Below, piece after piece: positions 17,258-26,846 of a stretch of 64,000 bases of DNA; positions within the stretch are counted from its first letter, which is position 1; the number at the start of each line of letters is the position of its first letter. The stretch comes from Paraburkholderia sp. BL9I2N2 (GTDB taxonomy: Bacteria; Pseudomonadota; Gammaproteobacteria; Burkholderiales; Burkholderiaceae), in contig NZ_SMGP01000004.1 in NCBI RefSeq assembly GCF_004339745.1, positions 930,001-994,000 on the forward strand, in the 5' to 3' direction. A program made the position numbers and the translations under genes. A model generated the notes under the pieces. The model saw only the letters and a list, made by a program, of their open reading frames with translations, had not been told where the DNA came from and made no database searches.

Positions 17258-20200
17258 ATGCTGAAAACGCTTGGAACGAGGCTTGGTTTTGCCGTGCTGC
17301 TGTACCGGGCGTTTGCTCCGTCTGCAGTGGCGTCATGCACCGGTACTGCCCCGCCCAGCGGGACAACTGTGGCATGTACGGGAGCCGGCATCCCTGCAGT
17401 GGCTGCCCAGACGGGCAGCACGGGCGTAACGATCAATGTCGACTCGACCGCCGTCGGCAATTTTGCGCGGGCTGCGCAGCCGGTGGCGCTGAGCGTCGAC
17501 ACCGGCAGCGCGATCACGAGCAGCGGCAATCTTTCGCTCACCGGTGGCGGTGGTAGTGGGGGCGCGCGCGGGGCGGTGCTGCTCGGCGTGAGCAGCGCAA
17601 ACCTGCTCACCAATGCGTCAGCGGGCGTGATCAGCACAACCGGCGCGTTCAACGACGGCATGGCCGCGAACGGCAGCAACAACACGCTGACCAACAACGG
17701 TTCGATTAGCACCAGCGGCCCCAACGCCTATGGCATGTCCGCGGCGTGGGGGCAGACCAATCTCGGACAGGCCGGCAACATGATCGTGAATACCGGCACG
17801 GTGTCCACCTCCGGCAGCAATGCCCGGGCTGCATCGATACTCGGCGGAAGCGGCACCGTCAACAACAGCGGCCAGTTGTCCACGACCGGCGCGGCGGGGC
17901 AGACCGTCTACATGCAAGGGAACGCCGATCACCTGATCAACACGGGGACGATTACCGCGAGCGGCGTGACGGCCGGCGGTACTTCGGCTGACGCGGTGTT
18001 CTCCAACACCGCAGGCTCGAATTTCACGGCGCTGATCGAGAACCGCGCGGGCGGCCAGATCATCAGTCAGAACGGCTCCGGTATCCGCACGCTGAACGGC
18101 AATTCGACGATCATCAACGCGGGGCTCGTGCAAAGCGGTATCGGCACGGCCATTACGATGGGCAATGGCAACGACTCGCTGATCCTGCAAAGCGGCTCGG
18201 TCATCAACGGCAGTGCGAACGGCGGCGCCGGCTCCAATACGGTGACCTTGCAAGGGAGCGGGACGGCATCGAACGCATTCACGAACTTCCAGACCTTGCT
18301 CATGCAGGGCACGCTGTGGAACTGGACCGGCACCGGCACTTTCACGCTCGCTCACGTGCAGACCGGCACACTGAACCTCACCGGGACACTCGGCACATCG
18401 GCGGCGGCGCTCGTCGATGCCGGCTCGACGCTGCAAGCCAATGCGCAGACCCTGCCGCAGAACGTCACGGACAATGGACTCGTCCGCTTTACGCAAGACA
18501 GCGCGGGCACTTATGGCGGTCTGATGTCGGGCACCGGCTCGGTCGAAAAGGCCGGGGCAGGAACATTGACGCTTGCGCCGGCCGCAGCGAGCGGCAACAG
18601 CTATTCGGGCGGCACCGTGCTGACTGAAGGGACGCTGTCGGCGTCGGCAGACAACGCGCTTGGCGCGGCGAGCGGCGGCGTGGCATTCAACGGCGGCACG
18701 CTGCAATTCGGCAGCAGCTTCAACCTCGCCGCGACGCGGGCCATCACGATTGCGGCCGGCGGCGGCACCATCGACACGCAAGACTTCCAGTCGACGATCA
18801 CGCAGAACATTTCAGGAGCGGGCGCGTTGAACAAGGTCGGCACCGGCATGCTGATTCTCGACGGCGCGAACTCGTACGCCGGTGGCACGACCGTCAGCGC
18901 GGGCACGTTGGTAGTAGGCGATGCCGTGAACGCGGGCGCCGCGCTCGGCGGCGGCGGCGCGACGACGGTCGCGTCCGGTGCGACGCTCGGCGGCTACGGC
19001 AGCGTAACCGGCGACGTCACGAACAATGGCACGATCAGCGTCGCCAACGCGCTCGCACAGTTCGACGGTCAGCCTAACGGCGCGTTCACCATCAATGGCC
19101 AGTTGGTGAACGCCGGTCTCGCGCAAATCGGCAACGCCCGAAGCGTCGGCAACACGCTGACGGTCAGCAACTACGTCGGCCAGAACGGCACGATTTCGCT
19201 GGGCGCCATGCTTGCCGGTGACAACTCGGCATCCGACAAACTTGTTGTCAACGGCGGCAAGGCAACGGGTTCGTCGACGTTGCAGGTCACTAATGCCGGA
19301 GGCGCAGGCGCGCCGACGCTCGCTGACGGCATTCAGGTCGTGCAGGCAGCGAACGGCGCGACGACGGACCTATCCGCGTTCAGACTGTCCGGCGGCGTGG
19401 TCGCGGCCGGTGCGTATGACTATTACCTCGCTAAAGGCGGCGTCACGAACGGCACGTCGGAGAGCTGGTATTTGCGCAATACGGTGCCGCCCGCGCCGAG
19501 TACGACGACGGGAACGCCAACGGGAACGCCCCCGACCGGAACACCCCCGACCGGAACACCAGGCGGAACGCCGACGGACACGCCAACCGGCACGCCGCCA
19601 ACCGGTACGCCGCCAGGGACACCAGCAAGCATCCAACCGAACCTTCCAATCGCCGCGGCCGGCACGCCGCCGCTTCCAAGCCTGTCGCCGAGCGCCGCAC
19701 CCATGCCCCTGTACCGCCCCGAGGTCGTGATCTATGCCGAGGTCCCAAGTGTCGCGCGTCAGCTCGGCATTCTGCAGGTCGACAACTTTCACGACCGCCA
19801 GGGCGAGCAGTCGTTGCTCTCCGAAAACGGCACGTTGCCCGCTGCATGGGGCCGCGTGTGGGGCGGCCATAGCACGCTGAGTCAAAGCGGCGATGTGAAT
19901 CCTGAATTCGACGGCTCCGTGGTCGGCGTGCAGGCCGGCCACGACATTTACGCCGACACCACGGCAAGCGGCCAACGCAACCATTTCGGCTTCTTTATCG
20001 GCTTCGCGCGCGCAACGGGCGACGTCAGCGGTCTGGCTGACGCCACGCCGAACGCCGACGTCGGGCATCTCGCGATCAACGCATACAGCCTCGGCGGATA
20101 CTGGACGCACGTCGGCGCCGGCGGCTGGTACACCGACGCGGTCGTGATGGGCAGCTCGCTGGTGGTCGATCCCTCGTCACGCAACGGCATCGCGACGACG

Positions 20201-20662
20201 ACGCACGGCAATGCGGTGACCGGCTCGCTCGAAGGCGGCCTGCCAATCGCCATCGGCTACGGCCTGACGCTCGAACCGCAGGCGCAACTGATCTGGCAGC
20301 ATCTGTCGATCAACGATCTGAACGACGGCATCTCGACGGTGACGTTCAACAACGGCAATACCTTCGTCGGCCGTTTCGGCGTGCGGCTCGCGGGTCACTA
20401 CGATGTCGAGCACACGACTTTGCAACCCTACTTGCGCCTGAGCGTATTGCGTTCGTTCGGCAGCGACGACAAGGCGACCTTCGCCGGCGTGACGCCGATC
20501 GTGACGACGGTGGGCCAAACCGCCGGGCAGATCGGCGCGGGAGTCGTGGCGAAGCTTACGAAGCAGGGCAGTGCGTTCGCCACCGTCAGTTACGTCACGA
20601 ATCTTGGTGGCGAACATCAACGGACGATCATCGGCAACGCGGGCGTTCGTTGGGCGTGGTGA
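17258..20662 (+). CDS. Autotransporter (type Va) with beta-helix passenger
   Basis: An 1134-residue surface protein. A signal peptide (about 1-26) is followed by Cys27 and Cys40, which could form a small disulfide loop. The passenger (about 45-750) is rich in Gly, Asn, Ser and Thr, with beta-helix repeats of the autotransporter-associated kind such as GAGTLTLAPAAASGNSYSGG and GTGMLILDGANSYAGG. A Pro/Thr/Gly-rich linker lies at about 750-795. The translocating beta-barrel occupies roughly 850-1134 and ends in an aromatic residue (AGVRWAW). AAAGGA sits 8 bases before the ATG. No protease or lipase catalytic motif was seen, so adhesion is the likely role. Confidence 0.88.
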   Translation: MLKTLGTRLGFAVLLYRAFAPSAVASCTGTAPPSGTTVACTGAGIPAVAAQTGSTGVTINVDSTAVGNFARAAQPVALSVDTGSAITSSGNLSLTGGGGSGGARGAVLLGVSSANLLTNASAGVISTTGAFNDGMAANGSNNTLTNNGSISTSGPNAYGMSAAWGQTNLGQAGNMIVNTGTVSTSGSNARAASILGGSGTVNNSGQLSTTGAAGQTVYMQGNADHLINTGTITASGVTAGGTSADAVFSNTAGSNFTALIENRAGGQIISQNGSGIRTLNGNSTIINAGLVQSGIGTAITMGNGNDSLILQSGSVINGSANGGAGSNTVTLQGSGTASNAFTNFQTLLMQGTLWNWTGTGTFTLAHVQTGTLNLTGTLGTSAAALVDAGSTLQANAQTLPQNVTDNGLVRFTQDSAGTYGGLMSGTGSVEKAGAGTLTLAPAAASGNSYSGGTVLTEGTLSASADNALGAASGGVAFNGGTLQFGSSFNLAATRAITIAAGGGTIDTQDFQSTITQNISGAGALNKVGTGMLILDGANSYAGGTTVSAGTLVVGDAVNAGAALGGGGATTVASGATLGGYGSVTGDVTNNGTISVANALAQFDGQPNGAFTINGQLVNAGLAQIGNARSVGNTLTVSNYVGQNGTISLGAMLAGDNSASDKLVVNGGKATGSSTLQVTNAGGAGAPTLADGIQVVQAANGATTDLSAFRLSGGVVAAGAYDYYLAKGGVTNGTSESWYLRNTVPPAPSTTTGTPTGTPPTGTPPTGTPGGTPTDTPTGTPPTGTPPGTPASIQPNLPIAAAGTPPLPSLSPSAAPMPLYRPEVVIYAEVPSVARQLGILQVDNFHDRQGEQSLLSENGTLPAAWGRVWGGHSTLSQSGDVNPEFDGSVVGVQAGHDIYADTTASGQRNHFGFFIGFARATGDVSGLADATPNADVGHLAINAYSLGGYWTHVGAGGWYTDAVVMGSSLVVDPSSRNGIATTTHGNAVTGSLEGGLPIAIGYGLTLEPQAQLIWQHLSINDLNDGISTVTFNNGNTFVGRFGVRLAGHYDVEHTTLQPYLRLSVLRSFGSDDKATFAGVTPIVTTVGQTAGQIGAGVVAKLTKQGSAFATVSYVTNLGGEHQRTIIGNAGVRWAW

Positions 20663-20666
20663 GGTC

Positions 20667-20862
20667 CCGCTTTGCGTAGGATCAGAGTAAGCGCTAAAGC
20701 GCTGACTCTGATCGACCGCTTTGCGTGGGACCAGAGTAAGCGCTAAAGCGCTAACTCTGATCGACCGCTTTGCGTGGGACCAGAGTAAGCGCTAAAGCGC
20801 TAACTCTGATCGACCGCTTTGCGTGGGACCAGAGTAAGCGCTAAAGCGCTAACTCTGATCGA
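20667..20862 (+). repeat. Four tandem 49-bp hairpin repeats
   Basis: Units start at 20667, 20716, 20765 and 20814 with an exact 49-base period. Units 2, 3 and 4 are identical and unit 1 differs at three positions. Each holds an inverted repeat of two AGCGCT blocks separated by AA, flanked by CAGAGT and ACTCTG, so each transcript copy can fold into a hairpin. Unit 1 pairs further (GATCAGAGT with ACTCTGATC). The array begins 5 bases after the autotransporter stop and ends just before the ribosome site of the next gene. Confidence 0.95.
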
Positions 20863-20876
20863 CACAGGAGACGAAC

Positions 20877-21404
20877 ATGAGCAAACTGACCGCCAAGATC
20901 AAGCACGAATTTATGGAGATGCTTCCGCCGACTATCTATTTCTTCGTCATCCTGCATATTGTCGCGATCATGCGCGCGCTGATCAACCGAGGCTACGACG
21001 TCACGCTGCCAACGTCGGTCTCCGTGACCATCGCCGCGTTGATTCTCGGCAAGTCGGTGTTGATCGCCAACATGCTGCCGTTCATCAACCGTTTTCCCCG
21101 GAAACCGTTGATCTGGAATATCGGCTGGAAGACGGCGATTTATACGCTGGTGGCCTTGATCGTGCACTACCTGGAGCATCTCTATGAATACTGGAAGGAG
21201 GCGCCGAGTCTCGCCGCCGCCAACCAGAAGCTGCTCGCCGATCTGAACTGGCCGCATTTCTGGGCCATCCAGATCTTGCTGGTGACGCTGGTCGCCAGCT
21301 ATTGCGTGGTCGCCGAACTGGTCCGCGTGATCGGCCGTGACAAGTTCATGGCGATGTTCTTCGGCCCAATGCCGCCGAAGCCGGCAGGTCAGGCTGCCGG
21401 CTAG
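20877..21404 (+). CDS. Predicted integral membrane protein, function unknown
   Basis: A 175-residue protein with four hydrophobic segments (roughly 18-38, 46-68, 79-101 and 126-148) and an N-terminal amphipathic stretch MSKLTAKIKHEF. A CAGGAG ribosome site precedes the ATG. I do not recognise a family. It follows the 49-bp hairpin array directly, so read-through from the autotransporter gene would have to cross four hairpins. It converges on the TAXI receptor gene with a 52-bp gap lacking a clear terminator. Confidence 0.78.
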   Translation: MSKLTAKIKHEFMEMLPPTIYFFVILHIVAIMRALINRGYDVTLPTSVSVTIAALILGKSVLIANMLPFINRFPRKPLIWNIGWKTAIYTLVALIVHYLEHLYEYWKEAPSLAAANQKLLADLNWPHFWAIQILLVTLVASYCVVAELVRVIGRDKFMAMFFGPMPPKPAGQAAG

Positions 21405-21456
21405 TTCAGTCGTTGCCGATGGCGCGCCTGAACATTCGCTTGCCAATGCGCCGAAC

Positions 21457-22533
21457 TTACTTGCACAGCAGAAGCAAGCGTTCCTGATCCGTACACGTCG
21501 GACGTGGTTTCGGCGCGGCCTGCTGGACCGCCGTGGCGTTCATCGCGGCGCTCTTGTTCACGAGACACGCGCGCAGATGCTTCTCGACCGGTGAGTAGTA
21601 TTTCCACCCGCGCACGAGAGGCGGCAACTCCAGCTTCACCTGCTTCCATTTCGGATGCCCGTGCTCCTGAAGATTGTCGAAGTTGGCGCATAGCGAATCG
21701 GCAAAGCGATTCAGATTGCCGACGGTATCGCGCAGGCCATAGTCGTACGTGACGAGAAACGCCTTGACGGTCAGCGCGGGCACGTCTTCCTTCAGCCAGG
21801 TCGGATAACTGGCCGCGCGAATCGTCGTCGGGAAATAGGTTTGTTTGGCGCGGGTGGTTTCGGGTGCGGCCGGATCGGCCCTTAGAAGGCGGATTTGCTG
21901 CAACAGGTCGGGGTTCATGTCGTTGAACAGTTTCGCCGGCTGTCCGACCACGATGATCGCGACGTCCACTTTCTTGACGATCAACGCGGCCAGCGCGTCT
22001 TCGTTGCTGAGATGCTGGATGTTCTGCTCAGGAATTGCCTGACCGAACATCAAGTGATAGAGCGTCGTGGCCGACTGCGCGGTGCCGCTGCCGATCAGGC
22101 CGACACTGATACTTTTGTCCTTGATATCGGCGAGGGTTTTCAGCGGCGAGTCCGCGCGCACCACGACGTTGATTTCCTCGTCGTAGAGCGGCATGATGAG
22201 CCGCAGCGGCCGGATTGCCGTGCCGGCATCGGCATTGCCGGCGTTGGCCATGTCGATGTAAGCCTGGTACACGTCGGATTGCACGAGCGCCAGTTTCACG
22301 CCCGGCTCGAAGCGCATGCGTTGCACGTTTTCAGCGGAGCCCTTCGAGGCCATCACTTCCAGGTCGATGCCCGCTGGTTGCGCAACCCATTTCGACAGAT
22401 CCTGGCCGATCTGAATATACGTACCCCGTTCCGGACCGGTGACGATCTTGTAGTGCGCCGGCTCCGCACAGGCCAGTGAAGATGCGACCATCAGCGCCAG
22501 CCCCAGCCATCCCGCCAGAAGTCTCTTCAGCAT
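21457..22533 (-). CDS. TAXI-family TRAP solute receptor
   Basis: A 358-residue exported binding protein. The signal peptide ends near SSLACA, followed by the TAXI hallmarks YKIVTGPERGTYIQIGQDL, ASKGSAENVQRM, ALVQSDV and the SVGLIGSGTAQSA ligand loop. TAXI receptors usually serve fused DctQM permeases, often for glutamate, aspartate or 2-oxoglutarate, but no TAXI permease is next to it, so it is an orphan here. The C-terminal tail after about residue 325 is an unusual Cys-containing extension (RPTCTDQERLLLLCK). Confidence 0.85.
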   Translation of the reverse strand: MLKRLLAGWLGLALMVASSLACAEPAHYKIVTGPERGTYIQIGQDLSKWVAQPAGIDLEVMASKGSAENVQRMRFEPGVKLALVQSDVYQAYIDMANAGNADAGTAIRPLRLIMPLYDEEINVVVRADSPLKTLADIKDKSISVGLIGSGTAQSATTLYHLMFGQAIPEQNIQHLSNEDALAALIVKKVDVAIIVVGQPAKLFNDMNPDLLQQIRLLRADPAAPETTRAKQTYFPTTIRAASYPTWLKEDVPALTVKAFLVTYDYGLRDTVGNLNRFADSLCANFDNLQEHGHPKWKQVKLELPPLVRGWKYYSPVEKHLRACLVNKSAAMNATAVQQAAPKPRPTCTDQERLLLLCK

Positions 22534-22726
22534 GGTCTATCTACCTATCGGTCAGGTTCGTACGACTTCGCGCGTCGACTCGCGTGAAGCACCAGTGAGC
22601 CGGATTGCCATGTCATGTTCTATGTGCCGCGCCCGCCACGTCCGTCTGTTACCTCTCAAACGATACGCGCTGACGTGCGCGATTTTCGGGCGGATTGTTT
22701 ATACGATTCGGTATCCAGATTATCTG

Positions 22727-24001
22727 TCACTGGCTCGGTGAACCACCCGCGGAGGGCTTCGCGGCATTCGTCGCCGGACGTTTCCAGCCGGAGTCCTTGA
22801 TGGCGCGTTCGCGTGCCTCGACGCTGTTGCCCTCCGGCGTCGCGGCGGCGGAACGCGGGGCGCCCACCACGACTTCGCTGTTCGGGGGCGTGCCTTTGGG
22901 CAACGGCGTCTGTAGCTGAACCGCCTGCTGCGACGAGGCTGCGGCTTGCGCTTGCGCCGACGCTTTGGCTTGTGGCGGCGTGCCTGCCGCGGCGCGCGGG
23001 TTGAGCGGCGCCCAGCCGGTCTCGCGAATCACGCGTTCAAGAATGGACTTCGCCGTGTCGTTGCCGGTATCGATCGCGAGCGCTTCGTTGGCGTGTTGAC
23101 GTGCGCAAGGCCACGACTGCTGCGCGGCGCAAGTTTGCGCTGCTTGCAACGCGGCGTCGCGGCGGGCGGCCAGCGACTTCAATTCTGCCGCGAGGTCTTG
23201 TGCGTCGGAACTGCCCGGTTGGATCGTTTGCGCGGCGCCGAGCGCGGCTTGTGCCGCGGAGAGATCGTTGGCGCGGAAAGCGAGGCGCGCCACCTGCAAA
23301 GCTTGCGCGGCATCGCGGAACTGTGGCGCGGGTTTGGCGGGCGCAGCGGCCACCGGTGGCGCGATGGGCGTCGCCGGCATCGCCTGTACCGGCCTGGCGG
23401 GATTGACGGGAACGGCGGGTTTGCCCGCGGTGGCAGCCTGGTTGGTGGACTGAGCCGGCGAATACAGTGCGATCGTGCCGGTCGTCGTTCTGGCGTCCTG
23501 AGTAGTTTCGGTTTCAGCCGACTGGTCGCTACTGCCGCTCAATGAATCGCGATCGCTGAATAGCGCATATCCGACATACGCCAGGCCGATTACGACAACT
23601 GCGCCGACGGCATAGAGCACCTTGCGAAGCGGGATTGCGCCGTGAGCCGCCGCATTGGGCAGCGCGTGAAGATGCGGAATCGGCGCGTCCGGTGAAACGA
23701 GTGCGGACGCAGGCATCACAGCCTCGCCACGAGCGGGTTCGCTCGCGAACGTGGCACGCGTCGTGGGGTCGGTCTCATCGGCTGTCGCCGCATCGAGGCT
23801 GTTCTCGAGGCTGTTCTTTTGCGCAGATTTGTTCATGGCGCTGGCGCGGCTGCCGGGAATCACTGTGCGCTTGTGCGGACCCGCGTCGAGTGGATGGACC
23901 GCGCCGCAATACGGGCAATAGTCGACTTGCCGGTACAGTGCGCCGCCACACCGCTTGCAAGGCGTCGGAAAACTATGTCCGAGTAGTGTCTGGGTGGACA
24001 T
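22727..24001 (-). CDS. Zinc-ribbon membrane protein with Ala/Pro-rich domain, unknown function
   Basis: A 424-residue protein with three parts. An N-terminal zinc ribbon has two CxxC pairs (CKRCGG and CPYCG, residues about 16-33). One transmembrane helix lies near 127-147 (VLYAVGAVVVIGLAYVGYAL). The C-terminal half contains an Ala-rich helical section (about 225-310) resembling TPR-like repeats, with Cys in AQTCAAQQSWPCARQHA. The zinc ribbon is probably cytoplasmic and the helical domain periplasmic. No family was recognised; similar layouts occur in uncharacterised proteobacterial proteins. It has no obvious operon partner. Confidence 0.72.
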   Translation of the reverse strand: MSTQTLLGHSFPTPCKRCGGALYRQVDYCPYCGAVHPLDAGPHKRTVIPGSRASAMNKSAQKNSLENSLDAATADETDPTTRATFASEPARGEAVMPASALVSPDAPIPHLHALPNAAAHGAIPLRKVLYAVGAVVVIGLAYVGYALFSDRDSLSGSSDQSAETETTQDARTTTGTIALYSPAQSTNQAATAGKPAVPVNPARPVQAMPATPIAPPVAAAPAKPAPQFRDAAQALQVARLAFRANDLSAAQAALGAAQTIQPGSSDAQDLAAELKSLAARRDAALQAAQTCAAQQSWPCARQHANEALAIDTGNDTAKSILERVIRETGWAPLNPRAAAGTPPQAKASAQAQAAASSQQAVQLQTPLPKGTPPNSEVVVGAPRSAAATPEGNSVEARERAIKDSGWKRPATNAAKPSAGGSPSQ

Positions 24002-24298
24002 GCTGTGGACCCACCTTTGGAAAACGATGCCATTACGGCATGTTCCGGATCATGTTGAAGCGGGAGCAATGTCCGCGGAAATCACGATCCACATGCGCCG
24101 GAGAGTCATTGCGGCAAGGCCACGCTTGCGATGCCGCTGGTTGCAATATGTGGCGTTTCAGTGAGAACGTCAATCGCCGTTGCTACCTATGTTATGTGCG
24201 CCAGCGCACATTTGCAGGTACGACGAAATACCCCCTGTATCGGCAGGACGAACGGGCGTGAAGGTTTTTTCACACCATTCGAAGGGCGCTGAAAATAG
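24002..24298 (+). other. Intergenic stretch without recognised gene
   Basis: It contains the upstream region of the zinc-ribbon gene and the space downstream of the MFS exporter. Open frames here are short and have no supporting features. No operator, RNA or repeat was recognised. Confidence 0.5.
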
Positions 24299-24330
24299 AA
24301 CGAGGTCGGCGCGCACGGCGTCCGACCTCG
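24290..24330 (-). terminator. Rho-independent terminator of the MFS exporter gene
   Basis: Arms CGAGGTCGG (24301-24309) and CCGACCTCG (24322-24330) form a perfect 9-bp stem. On the minus strand it is followed by a T-rich tail (ttctatttt). It lies 46 bases after the exporter stop. Confidence 0.85.
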
Positions 24331-24376
24331 TCATTAAGCACTTGCATCAAGCGCCTGAGAAAGGCGCGAAAAATAG

Positions 24377-25912
24377 TCAGTGCTTGCGCAGCGGATGATC
24401 CTTCAGCAGCCATGCGAGCGCGAACGCCAGCACCACCACGCACGCAGCCGAAAGGTACACCGTGTGCAACGCGCCCGCGAATGCTTGCAGATAATCGTCG
24501 CGCAACGCTTGCGGCAACTCGTGGATCGCGGCAGGTCCGAGCGCGTGCGGCAATTCGGTGTCGGGCGGGATCAGCTTTTCGAGGCGCGCGGCGAGACCGT
24601 TGGAGAACACGGCGCCGAAGCTCGCCACGCCAATCGAACCACCGATCGAGCGGAACAGCGTCGCGCCCGAAGTCGCCACGCCCATATGCTTGAACTCCAC
24701 GGTGTTCTGCACCGCGAGAATCAGCACCTGCATCACCATGCCGAGCCCGCAGCCGAGAATGCCCATGTCGAGATACATCACATGAATCGGCGTGCTGATC
24801 TGCAGACGTGCGAGCAGCAGCATTGCGACCGCCACGAGAAACGTGCCCGCGATCGGGAACATGCGGTACTTGCCGATCTTGCTGATCACCCGGCCGGTCA
24901 CCATCGACATCAGGAACAGGCCGCCCATCATCGGCAGCATCTGCATGCCGGCTTCCGATGGCGTCGAGCCTTTGACCACCTGCAAATACAGCGGCAGGAA
25001 CGTCACCGAGCCGAACAGCGATACGCCGATGATGAAGCCGATCAGGCTGCTCAGCAAAAACGTGCGCTGTTTGAAGAGTTCGAGCGGCATGATCGGTTCG
25101 ACCGCGCTGCGTTCTTCGTGAATGAAACCCCAGATCGCCACGAGGCCCATGCCCAGCGTGAACCAGAGTTGCGGCGACGACCACGGCAGGATCGTGCCGC
25201 CCTGGCTCGTGAACAGGATGATGCAGGTGAGGGCGCCGGCGAGAAACGCGGCGCCCATGTAGTCGATGGTGTGCTTCACTTGGCGAACGTGCGGCCTGAA
25301 GACCGCGCCGATCACGACGAGCGAAATGATGCCGAGCGGCAGATTGATGTAGAAGATCCATCGCCACGTCAGGTGCTCGACGAGAAAGCCGCCGAGCAGC
25401 GGACCGATCACGGTCGCAAGACCGAACACACCGCCGAACACGCCCTGATAGCGGCCGCGTTCAGCCGGCGGAATCACGTCGGCGATGGCGGCCATCGTCA
25501 CCACCAGCAAACCGCCGCCGCCGAGACCTTGCAGCGCGCGCAGCACGATGAGCTGCGTCATGTCCTGCGCGACGCCGCACAGCGCGGAGCCGACCAGGAA
25601 CACGATGATCGCTGTCTGCAGCACGATCTTGCGGCCGAACAGGTCGCCGAACTTGCCGTACAGCGGCACGACGATGGTCGAGCTGAGCAGATAGGCGGTC
25701 ACCACCCATGACAGATTATTGAGCCCGCCCAGTTCGCCGACGATGGTCGGCAGCGCCGTCGAGACGATCGTCTGATCGAGCGCGGCGAGCAGCATGACCA
25801 GCAGCAGTGCCGGAAACAGCAGGCGGATCGGCGGGTGATCGGCTGCCTGCGCGCTCGCCTGCGCGTGGGCCTGCGTCAGCTCGGCGGGTTGTGTCGTGGT
25901 CGATTGGTTCAT
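24377..25912 (-). CDS. DHA2-family MFS drug exporter (EmrB/QacA type)
   Basis: A 511-residue 14-helix proton antiporter. Motif C and the first-helix signature appear as LDQTIVSTALPTIVGELGG, motif A as YGKFGDLFGRK, and GPLLGGFLVEHLTWRWIFYINLPLG is the classical DHA2 block. These pumps expel hydrophobic toxicants or metabolites. A TetR regulator is divergently encoded 74 bp away, the usual arrangement for a locally repressed exporter. No adaptor (EmrA) or outer-membrane factor gene is adjacent, so it probably works alone in the inner membrane. A strong terminator ends the gene. Confidence 0.92.
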   Translation of the reverse strand: MNQSTTTQPAELTQAHAQASAQAADHPPIRLLFPALLLVMLLAALDQTIVSTALPTIVGELGGLNNLSWVVTAYLLSSTIVVPLYGKFGDLFGRKIVLQTAIIVFLVGSALCGVAQDMTQLIVLRALQGLGGGGLLVVTMAAIADVIPPAERGRYQGVFGGVFGLATVIGPLLGGFLVEHLTWRWIFYINLPLGIISLVVIGAVFRPHVRQVKHTIDYMGAAFLAGALTCIILFTSQGGTILPWSSPQLWFTLGMGLVAIWGFIHEERSAVEPIMPLELFKQRTFLLSSLIGFIIGVSLFGSVTFLPLYLQVVKGSTPSEAGMQMLPMMGGLFLMSMVTGRVISKIGKYRMFPIAGTFLVAVAMLLLARLQISTPIHVMYLDMGILGCGLGMVMQVLILAVQNTVEFKHMGVATSGATLFRSIGGSIGVASFGAVFSNGLAARLEKLIPPDTELPHALGPAAIHELPQALRDDYLQAFAGALHTVYLSAACVVVLAFALAWLLKDHPLRKH

Positions 25913-25932
25913 GGCATCACGGGTTGAAATTA

Positions 25933-25950
25933 ATTAATTCAGAGATTAAT
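25933..25950 (+). promoter_or_regulatory. Candidate TetR operator between exporter and regulator
   Basis: An AT-rich inverted repeat, ATTAAT-N6-ATTAAT, stands out from the GC-rich surroundings in the 74-bp divergent intergenic region. Its position would block both promoters. The half-sites are themselves palindromic, so the evidence is suggestive rather than strong. Confidence 0.45.
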
Positions 25951-25986
25951 ATATGCGACATCGCGTCACCAGTCAATTTGAAGGCA

Positions 25987-26781
25987 ATGGCAAGGATTCC
26001 GTCCGATGGTCGAAGGATGAAAAACACGGTGCCTGACACGGCTGCCGTGAAGGTTCGCAAGGCGCGCTCCGCGCCGAGCCACGCCGTTGAAACCCACGCA
26101 GGCGCGCTGTCGGTAAAACCGGAGGCGGCCGCCGCACCCGCACGGCGGCCAGGCAGGCCTTCAGGCGCCGCGCGCGGACCGGAGCAGCGCAACCGCTTGC
26201 TCGATGCCGCGCTCGTGCTGTTCGCGCGGCAGGGCATCGTCGACACCACGCTTGGGGAGATCGCCCGCGAGGCCGGTTTCACGCCGGCGATGATGCATTA
26301 CTACTTCAAGACGCGCGATCAACTGCTCGACGTGCTGATCGACGAACGTTTCGCGCCGCTGCGCGCGGGGCTCGGCGTGCCGTTCCAGGAAAATCCCGAC
26401 GATCCGGTCGCGGCGATCACGCAACTCGCGCAGCGACTGGTGCAGGTGGCGGCCGACCACCCGTGGTTTCCGTCGCTGTGGGTGCGCGAAGTGATCAGCG
26501 ACGGCGGTCTGTTGCGTCAGCGCATGCACGAGCGCTTCGGCAACGCGCATCAGAAGGCGTCGCTGTCAGCCATTGCCCGCTGGCAGAAAGAAGGGCGCTT
26601 GAACGCCGGACTGGAACCCGCGCTCGTATTCGTCACGCTGCTGGGGCTGACGATCTTGCCGCTGGCCACATCGAAGCTGTGGTGCAACGATCCCGTGCGT
26701 CGCAATATCGGCGGCGAGGAAATCGCGCGGCATGCCGTGGCCTTGCTGCTGCAGGGCATTGGTCCGAAGAAAGCCGATTGA
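25987..26781 (+). CDS. TetR/AcrR family transcriptional regulator
   Basis: A 264-residue regulator. After a disordered Ala/Pro/Arg-rich N-terminal arm (about 1-65), the TetR helix-turn-helix follows: RNRLLDAALVLFARQGIVDTT, LGEIAREAGFTPAMMHYYFKTR, then a ligand-binding domain. It is divergent from the DHA2 exporter and probably represses it until a substrate binds. The start is uncertain: ATG 25987 is used, but ATG 26017 in the same frame is nearly as plausible and neither has a well-spaced ribosome site. Confidence 0.85.
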   Translation: MARIPSDGRRMKNTVPDTAAVKVRKARSAPSHAVETHAGALSVKPEAAAAPARRPGRPSGAARGPEQRNRLLDAALVLFARQGIVDTTLGEIAREAGFTPAMMHYYFKTRDQLLDVLIDERFAPLRAGLGVPFQENPDDPVAAITQLAQRLVQVAADHPWFPSLWVREVISDGGLLRQRMHERFGNAHQKASLSAIARWQKEGRLNAGLEPALVFVTLLGLTILPLATSKLWCNDPVRRNIGGEEIARHAVALLLQGIGPKKAD

Positions 26782-26846
26782 TAGCCGATTGATGGCCGCT
26801 GCTCGCTGAGCCGCGCCGGCGTCACACGGAACGCGATCACCCCGCC

